Assembly (NCBI RefSeq): GCF_012927105.1
Contig: NZ_JABBFV010000001.1
Location: 496,001-560,000 of the forward strand
Direction: 5' to 3'
DNA length: 64,000 nt
From: Sphingobium psychrophilum
GTDB lineage: Bacteria; Pseudomonadota; Alphaproteobacteria; Sphingomonadales; Sphingomonadaceae
Below, piece after piece: positions 57,654-64,000 of this stretch (the first letter of the stretch is position 1; each line of letters begins with the position of its first letter). The notes under the pieces were generated by a model. It saw only the letters and a program-made list of their open reading frames with translations, had not been told where the DNA came from and did not search any database. The translations under genes and the position numbers were made by a program.

Positions 57654-58115
57654 TTGGCCAGTGACGGCGTTGCGGGCGGCGTGCTGCTGACCGACGGGAA
57701 ATGGGCGGGCTGGACCGGATGGTCCGACCCGCATCCCGACACCTTCCTCCAGGCCATCGGCCGCGGCTATATGCGCGCGACCGGCCCGAACCGGGCACTG
57801 GTGGCGCTGGAGACGCGCAGCAGCCATCGCAACAGGATCGGCACGCTGCATGGCGGTTTCCTGGCGGCCTTTGCCGACCATGCGTTTTTTGCCGGGCTGT
57901 GGATCATGGGCCTGAAGGACCATGCCAACGGCATGACCATCGACCTGTCGATGCAATATCTGGGCGTAGGCAAAGTTGGGCCGGACTTGGTTGCGGAAGT
58001 CGAATTGCTGCGCGAAACCGGGCGGATGCTGTTTCTGCGGATGATCCTGACCCAGGATGGCGCGCCGGTCGCCGCGTCGAGCGCGACCATCCGCAAGGTA
58101 TCCCCGCCCAAATGA
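57654..58115 (+). CDS. PaaI-family hotdog thioesterase
   Basis: About 153 residues from TTG 57654, the only sensible start after the sdhB stop. Hotdog-fold motif NRIGTLHGGFLAAFADHAFFAG (HGG loop with conserved Asp) and DLSMQYLGVGKVGPDLVAEVELL. It should hydrolyse an acyl-CoA thioester; the substrate is unknown. Its stop overlaps the zapE start (ATGA). Confidence 0.85.
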   Translation: MASDGVAGGVLLTDGKWAGWTGWSDPHPDTFLQAIGRGYMRATGPNRALVALETRSSHRNRIGTLHGGFLAAFADHAFFAGLWIMGLKDHANGMTIDLSMQYLGVGKVGPDLVAEVELLRETGRMLFLRMILTQDGAPVAASSATIRKVSPPK

Positions 58116-59224
58116 CGACGGTTCTGTCCCGCTATCGCGCGCTGGTCGCGGCCGGCGAGTTGCGGCCCGACCCCGACCAGGAGGCCGGCGCCGCACGGCT
58201 GGACGCGCTGCAACAGGAACTAGAAGCAGCGCCCGCGCGCGGATCGACGCTGTGGAAGCTGTTGCGCAAGGCACCCGAGCCGCCCCGCGGCCTTTATATG
58301 TGGGGCGGGGTCGGGCGCGGCAAATCGATGCTGATGGACCTGTTCTTCGACACGGTGCAGGTCACGCGCAAGAAACGCGCGCATTTCCATGAATTCATGC
58401 TCGACGTCCATGCCCGGCTGGCGCAGGCGCGCAAGTCGGAAACGGGCGATCCGATCCCGCCGGTGGTCGAGTCGCTGGCCGACGAAGCGCGATTGCTCTG
58501 CTTCGACGAGATGGTCGTGAACAATATGGCCGACGCGGCGATCATGTCGCGGCTGTTCACCGGGCTGCTGGAAAAGCGAGTGACGATCGTCACCACGTCC
58601 AACCGCGAGCCGGACGAACTTTATAAGAACGGCCTCAACCGCCAGCTCTTCCTGCCTTTCATCGACCTGATCAAGGTGAAGCTGGACGTGATGACGCTGA
58701 ACGGGCCGGTCGATTACCGGCGCGACCGGCTGGGCGACGCGACGCTGTGGCATTGCCCCAATGGCGATGACGCGACCCAGGCGCTCAGCACCGCCTTCTT
58801 CCGCCTGACCGACTATCCGCCGTCCGACCGCGCCCATGTGCCGTCGGAGGATATCGCCGTGCAGGGCGGCCGGACGCTGCATGTGCCCAAGAGCCTGAAG
58901 GGCGTTGCGGTCTTCTCGTTCAAGCGGCTGTGCGCGGAAGCGCGGGGGGCACCCGACTATCTGGCGATCGCGCGCAAATATCATACGGTCATCATCGTCG
59001 GCATCCCCGTGCTGGGGCCGGAAAACCGCAACGAGGCCGCGCGCTTCGTGACGCTGATCGACTCGCTCTATGAGTATAAGGTCAAATTGCTGGCGTCGGC
59101 CGATGCCGAGCCGGCCCGCCTTTACCCGCAAGGGGACGGTGCCTTCGAATTCGAGCGTACCGTGTCGCGGCTGATGGAAATGCAGTCGGACGACTATCTC
59201 GCTTTGGGGCACGGACCCAAATAG
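58112..59224 (+). CDS. zapE: Cell division protein ZapE (AFG1-like ATPase)
   Basis: 370 residues. Walker A GGVGRGKSM (65-73), Walker B LLCFDEMVV, arginine-finger region TSNREPDELYKNGLNRQLFLPF and the late FKRLCAEARGAPDYLAIA are those of ZapE, which modulates FtsZ at constriction under stress and is homologous to mitochondrial AFG1/LACE1. Coupling to sdhB and the thioesterase is the usual sphingomonad arrangement. Confidence 0.93.
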   Translation: MTTVLSRYRALVAAGELRPDPDQEAGAARLDALQQELEAAPARGSTLWKLLRKAPEPPRGLYMWGGVGRGKSMLMDLFFDTVQVTRKKRAHFHEFMLDVHARLAQARKSETGDPIPPVVESLADEARLLCFDEMVVNNMADAAIMSRLFTGLLEKRVTIVTTSNREPDELYKNGLNRQLFLPFIDLIKVKLDVMTLNGPVDYRRDRLGDATLWHCPNGDDATQALSTAFFRLTDYPPSDRAHVPSEDIAVQGGRTLHVPKSLKGVAVFSFKRLCAEARGAPDYLAIARKYHTVIIVGIPVLGPENRNEAARFVTLIDSLYEYKVKLLASADAEPARLYPQGDGAFEFERTVSRLMEMQSDDYLALGHGPK

Positions 59225-59232
59225 GCAAATAG

Positions 59233-59300
59233 CGTGCTCCCGCGAAGGCGAGAGCCCAGTTTACGCGTCTGGACTGGACTCCCGCCGTCGCGGGAGCACG
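59233..59300. repeat. REP-like palindromic element 4
   Basis: 28-base arms CGTGCTCCCGCGAAGGCGAG... and ...CGCCGTCGCGGGAGCACG, three mismatches, 12-base loop. It lies directly after zapE. Confidence 0.85.
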
Positions 59301-60593
<1,293 letters not shown>

Positions 60594-60608
60594 GCTTTTG
60601 GTTAGGCT

Positions 60609-60680
60609 GCTGTTCCCCGGCGAAGGCCGGGGTCCAGTCCCACGCTCCGAACTGGACCCCGGCCTTCGCCGGGGAACAGC
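60609..60680. repeat. REP-like palindromic element 5 (perfect arms)
   Basis: Perfect 30-base arms (60609-60638 and 60651-60680), left arm starting GCTGTTCCCCGGCGAAGGCC, 12-base loop. It is the best-preserved member of this family in the window and immediately precedes the GIY-YIG gene. Confidence 0.95.
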
Positions 60681-60695
60681 ATAAGGAAGTGGGAA

Positions 60696-60986
60696 ATGAA
60701 TAAAGCCGGTTACGTCTACATCATGGCCAGTCAACAAAATGGCACTTTGTATATCGGCGTAACCAGCAATCTGGTGCAGCGGGTTTATCAGCATCGCAAC
60801 GGGCTGATCGATGGGTTCACCAAAAAATATAACTGCAAAATTCTGGTCTGGTATCTGGCTTTTGATAATTTGGATGAAGCAAGGCACCGGGAGTTGCAAA
60901 TGAAAGAGTGGCGACGGGCCTGGAAGCTTCGGGAAATCGAAGCGGTTAATCCACAATGGAACGACCTCTACCTGTCGCTGATGTAG
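60696..60986 (+). CDS. GIY-YIG nuclease family protein (UPF0213/YhbQ-like)
   Basis: A 96-residue single-domain GIY-YIG protein: GYVYIMASQQNGTLYIGVTSNLVQRVYQH (the Y-Y-G core with Arg) and a later KWYL-type strand plus HRELQMKEWRRAWKL. Lower GC and codon use differ from mdh and sucD. It is flanked by a perfect palindromic element on one side and a half element on the other. It may act on DNA; the single-domain form has no known target here. Confidence 0.9.
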   Translation: MNKAGYVYIMASQQNGTLYIGVTSNLVQRVYQHRNGLIDGFTKKYNCKILVWYLAFDNLDEARHRELQMKEWRRAWKLREIEAVNPQWNDLYLSLM

Positions 60987-60987
60987 G

Positions 60988-61017
60988 AACTGGACCCCGG
61001 CCTTCGCCGGGGCACGC
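60988..61017. repeat. Half copy of the REP-like element
   Basis: Bases 60988-61017 match the right arm of the element at 60609 in the first 25 or so positions (AACTGGACCCCGGCCTTCGC...), with no left arm. It begins two bases after the GIY-YIG stop codon. Confidence 0.85.
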
Positions 61018-61034
61018 AAAGGACCGGAAAATAT

Positions 61035-61919
61035 ATGTCGATCCTCATTAACAAGAACACCAAGGTCATCACTCAGGGTATGACCGGTGCCACCGGCACC
61101 TTCCACACCGAACAGGCCCTGGCCTACGGCACCCAGATGGTTGCCGGCGTGACCCCCGGCAAGGGCGGCACCAGCCATATCGGCCTGCCCATGTACGACA
61201 CCGTCGCGGAAGCCAAGTCGAAGACCGGCGCCGACGCATCGGTCATCTACGTGCCGCCGCCATTTGCGGCCGATTCGATTCTGGAAGCGATCGACGCGGA
61301 AATCCCGCTGATCGTCGCGATCACCGAAGGCATTCCGGTCCTCGACATGGTCCGCGTGAAGCGCGCTTTGTCGGGCAGCAAGTCGCGCCTGATCGGCCCG
61401 AACTGCCCCGGCGTGCTGACGCCCGGCGAATGCAAGATCGGCATCATGCCCGGTTCGATCTTCTCCAAGGGTTCGGTCGGCGTCGTGTCGCGTTCCGGCA
61501 CGCTGACCTATGAAGCCGTGTTCCAGACCACCAATGCGGGCCTGGGCCAGACCACCGCGGTCGGCATCGGCGGCGATCCGGTCAACGGCACCAACTTCAT
61601 CGACGTGCTGGAGCTGTTCCTGGCCGACGAGGCCACCCATTCGATCATCATGATCGGTGAAATCGGCGGCGACGCCGAAGAACAGGCCGCCCAGTTCCTG
61701 ATCGACGAGGCCAAGCGTGGCCGCAAGAAGCCGATGGCTGGCTTCATCGCCGGTCGTACCGCCCCTCCGGGTCGTCGCATGGGTCATGCCGGCGCGATCG
61801 TGTCGGGCGGCAAGGGCGACGCGGAAAGCAAGATCGCGGCGATGGAAGCGGCCGGCATCAAGGTCGCTGCCAGCCCGTCCGAACTGGGTTCGACGCTGGT
61901 TGAAGTGCTGAAGGGCTAA
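61035..61919 (+). CDS. sucD: Succinyl-CoA ligase alpha subunit
   Basis: A 294-residue enzyme of the TCA cycle. CoA-binding N-terminal domain ([21 protein letters not shown]), [20 protein letters not shown], and the phospho-His H251 in [16 protein letters not shown]. The usual upstream partner sucC (beta subunit) is absent; mdh and the GIY-YIG gene lie upstream instead. A hairpin lies between sucD and sucA. Confidence 0.96.
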   Translation: MSILINKNTKVITQGMTGATGTFHTEQALAYGTQMVAGVTPGKGGTSHIGLPMYDTVAEAKSKTGADASVIYVPPPFAADSILEAIDAEIPLIVAITEGIPVLDMVRVKRALSGSKSRLIGPNCPGVLTPGECKIGIMPGSIFSKGSVGVVSRSGTLTYEAVFQTTNAGLGQTTAVGIGGDPVNGTNFIDVLELFLADEATHSIIMIGEIGGDAEEQAAQFLIDEAKRGRKKPMAGFIAGRTAPPGRRMGHAGAIVSGGKGDAESKIAAMEAAGIKVAASPSELGSTLVEVLKG

Positions 61920-61939
61920 TCAGCGCCACTCTATGAAGG

Positions 61940-61969
61940 GCGGCCGGGCTGCACCCCGGCCGCTATTTT
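61940..61969 (+). terminator. Terminator/attenuator between sucD and sucA
   Basis: Perfect 9-bp stem GCGGCCGGG (61940-61948) / CCCGGCCGC (61955-61963), 6-base loop, followed by TATTTT. It lies 41 bases before the sucA start, so it could set the ratio of the two transcripts. Confidence 0.8.
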
Positions 61970-62009
61970 CCCGCTCCGCGACTGCACGCGGCTGGGATGG
62001 GACAAGGCA

Positions 62010-64000
62010 ATGGGTTACGAGAACCAGGAATTCGAGACAGAGCGCGGGCCAAGCTGGGCGCGCGACAATTGGCCGCTGACGGAAACGGACGACCTGACCG
62101 GGGCGCTTGACCCCACGCAGATGCAGGTGGCCGTGAAGGCCGCCGCCAAAGCGCAGGGGAAGCCCGCATCCGAAGCGGACATCGCCGAAGCGGCCGAAGA
62201 CGCCATCCGCGCGCAGATGCTGATCCGCACCTATCGCGTGCGGGGCCATCTGGCCGCCAATCTCGATCCGCTGGGCCTGACCCAACGCGATCTGCCGGCG
62301 GACCTGACGCCGGAATATCATGGCCTGACCAACCCGGCCAAGAAGGTGTTCCTGGGCGGCACGCTGGGCCTGCAATTTGCGACCGTGGCGGAAATCGTCG
62401 CGATCCTGCGCGCCAATTATTGCGGCAATGTCGGCCTGGAATATATGCACATCGCCGATGTGGAGGAACGCCGTTTCCTTCAGGACCGGCTGGAGGGCAA
62501 GGACAAGGAAATCCAGTTCACGCCCGAAGGCAAGAAGGCGATCCTGGCCAAGGTCATTCAGGGCGAGCAGTATGAGAAGTTCCTGGGCCGCAAATATGTA
62601 GGCACCAAGCGGTTCGGCCTGGACGGCGGCGAATCGATGATTCCCGCGCTCGAAGCCATCATCAAATATGGCGGCGCGCTGGGCGTGCGCGAGATCGTCT
62701 ATGGCATGGCCCATCGTGGCCGGCTGAACGTGCTGGCCAATGTGCTGGCCAAGGGTTTTCGCGTCATCTTCCACGAATTTTCGGGCGGCACTGCCAATCC
62801 CGAAGATGTCGGCGGTTCGGGCGATGTGAAATATCATCTTGGTACGTCCACCGACCGCGAGTTCGACGGCATCAAGGTGCATATGTCGCTGGTGCCCAAC
62901 CCGTCGCATCTGGAAACGGTCGATCCGGTGGTCCTGGGCAAGGTCCGCGCGCAGCAGACCTTCCGCGACGACCTGCGCAAGCATGAGCAGGTGTTGCCAG
63001 TGCTGATCCACGGTGACGCGGCGTTCGCTGGCCAGGGGATCGTCTGGGAATGCCTGGGCTTTTCCGGTGTGTCGGGTTACAATACCGGCGGCTGCATCCA
63101 TTTCATCGTCAACAACCAGATCGGTTTCACGACCAGCCCGCAATTTTCGCGCGGCTCGCCCTATCCAAGCGACGTGGCCAAGGGCGTTCAGGCGCCGATC
63201 CTGCACGTCAATGGCGACGATCCCGAAGCGGTGACCTTCGCATGCAAGCTGGCGATCGAATATCGCCAGACCTTCCACCGCGACATCGTGATCGACATGT
63301 GGTGCTATCGCCGGTTCGGGCATAATGAAGGCGACGAGCCTTCGTTCACCCAGCCGCAGATGTACGCCAAGATCCGCCAGCATCCCCCCGTCAGCGACGT
63401 CTATTCGGCGCGGCTGAAGGCGCAGGGCGTGGTCGACGACGATTATGTGAGCCAGGTGACGGGCGAATTCGTCAACCATCTGGAGGACGAGTTCGAGGCG
63501 TCCAAGAGCTACAAGGCCAACAAGGCCGACTGGTTTGCGGGCCGCTGGTCTGGGCTGCACAAGCCAGCCGACGCGGAAACCAGCCGCCAGAGCGTGGAAT
63601 CGGCGATCTCCAACAAGCTGTTCGACAGCCTGGGCAAGACGCTGACCACCGTGCCGCAGGGCCATGTCGTCCACAAGACGTTGCAGCGCGTGCTGGACGC
63701 CAAGGCCGAGATGTTCAAGTCCGGCGCCGGTTTCGACTGGGCGACCGGCGAGGCCCTCGCCTTTGGATCGCTGTTGTCGGAAGGCTATGGCGTGCGCCTG
63801 TCGGGCCAGGATTCGGGTCGCGGCACGTTCAGCCAGCGGCACGCGGTCTGGGTCGACCAGGGGTCGGAGAACAAGTACATCCCGCTCGCGACCGTGCCGC
63901 ATGGCCGGTTCGAGGTGCTGGACAGTCCGTTGTCCGAATATGGCGTGCTGGGCTTCGAATATGGTTTCGCGCTGGCGGACCCCAAGAGCCTGGTGATCTG
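62010..64000 (+). CDS. sucA: 2-oxoglutarate dehydrogenase E1 component (3' truncated by window)
   Basis: From ATG 62010 (MGYENQEFETERGPSW) the frame is open for 663 codons to the window end; the complete protein is usually about 930-950 residues. Features: LIRTYRVRGHLAANLDPLG, the FGLDGGESMIPALE motif, GMAHRGRLNVLANV, VPNPSHLETVDPVV, HGDAAFAGQGIVWE, ThDP region NNQIGFTTSP and CYRRFGHNEGDEPSFTQP. The later part (GEALAFGSLLSEGYGVRLSGQDSGRGTFSQRH) enters the pyrimidine domain. It decarboxylates 2-oxoglutarate in the TCA cycle. Confidence 0.95.
   Translation, partial: MGYENQEFETERGPSWARDNWPLTETDDLTGALDPTQMQVAVKAAAKAQGKPASEADIAEAAEDAIRAQMLIRTYRVRGHLAANLDPLGLTQRDLPADLTPEYHGLTNPAKKVFLGGTLGLQFATVAEIVAILRANYCGNVGLEYMHIADVEERRFLQDRLEGKDKEIQFTPEGKKAILAKVIQGEQYEKFLGRKYVGTKRFGLDGGESMIPALEAIIKYGGALGVREIVYGMAHRGRLNVLANVLAKGFRVIFHEFSGGTANPEDVGGSGDVKYHLGTSTDREFDGIKVHMSLVPNPSHLETVDPVVLGKVRAQQTFRDDLRKHEQVLPVLIHGDAAFAGQGIVWECLGFSGVSGYNTGGCIHFIVNNQIGFTTSPQFSRGSPYPSDVAKGVQAPILHVNGDDPEAVTFACKLAIEYRQTFHRDIVIDMWCYRRFGHNEGDEPSFTQPQMYAKIRQHPPVSDVYSARLKAQGVVDDDYVSQVTGEFVNHLEDEFEASKSYKANKADWFAGRWSGLHKPADAETSRQSVESAISNKLFDSLGKTLTTVPQGHVVHKTLQRVLDAKAEMFKSGAGFDWATGEALAFGSLLSEGYGVRLSGQDSGRGTFSQRHAVWVDQGSENKYIPLATVPHGRFEVLDSPLSEYGVLGFEYGFALADPKSLVI

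Noticed and set aside
61920-63902. 660-codon open frame opposite sucA
   Set aside because: Antisense shadow; sucA on the plus strand is unmistakable though it lacks a stop inside the window.

Overview
The window is about 64 kb of GC-rich (by eye roughly 63-65 %) chromosomal DNA from an alphaproteobacterium, most likely Sphingomonadaceae (Sphingobium, Sphingomonas or Novosphingobium type). Support comes from the core gene neighbourhoods (sdhB-thioesterase-zapE-mdh-sucD-sucA, glnE-bcp, lptFG), a TonB receptor, a Tad pilus operon, and many short palindromic intergenic elements. No rRNA, tRNA, CRISPR array, prophage or IS transposase was recognised. Function calls come from reading motifs; no database search was run.

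Layout. 1-13 kb: small proteins (one like an MbcA/ParS-type antitoxin), 3-hydroxybutyrate dehydrogenase with a patatin lipase, a YpfJ-type zinc protease, a NepR-like small protein, glnE-bcp-DUF455, an M23 peptidase, erpA, xthA, a DUF2239 gene behind a compound dyad, a lipid kinase and a DUF2141 protein. 13-18.4 kb: lptF-lptG, sppA, gpmA. 18.6-40.6 kb: an accessory amine/guanidino-compound region (below). 40.6-48.3 kb: a DUF2147 protein and a Tad pilus operon cpaABCDE-tadBC without cpaF. 48.3-56.7 kb: hydrolase, FAD oxidoreductase, flippase, nucleotidyltransferase, HIT protein, CDP-alcohol phosphotransferase and a CDP-glycerol-transferase-like protein, interrupted by an AT-rich lipoprotein gene. 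56.8-64 kb: TCA-cycle genes, with a palindrome-bracketed GIY-YIG nuclease between mdh and sucD. sucA runs off the end.

Main finding. From 18.6 to 40.6 kb lie, in order: a TonB receptor; three tandem ureohydrolase (arginase/agmatinase) homologues; a quinohemoprotein amine dehydrogenase (QHNDH) operon, qhpA-D-C-B-G-F-E; a HupE/UreJ-type metal permease with a parvulin; and a urea-type ABC transporter, urtABCDE. The QHNDH gamma subunit keeps all the cross-link residues at the spacing known for Paracoccus. A similar 18-bp element (core TACGTCA) lies 78-98 bp before the start codons of ureohydrolase 1, qhpA and urtA, and a fourth copy lies in the TonB-receptor/ureohydrolase intergenic region. This suggests one regulon. 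My inference is an outer-membrane-to-cytoplasm pathway: guanidino compounds enter through the TonB receptor, ureohydrolases at least partly outside the cytoplasm release urea and a primary amine, QHNDH oxidises the amine in the periplasm, and Urt imports the urea. The middle ureohydrolase has a Sec signal and has lost two of six metal ligands, so it may be a non-catalytic partner. No urease and no regulator gene lie in the window.
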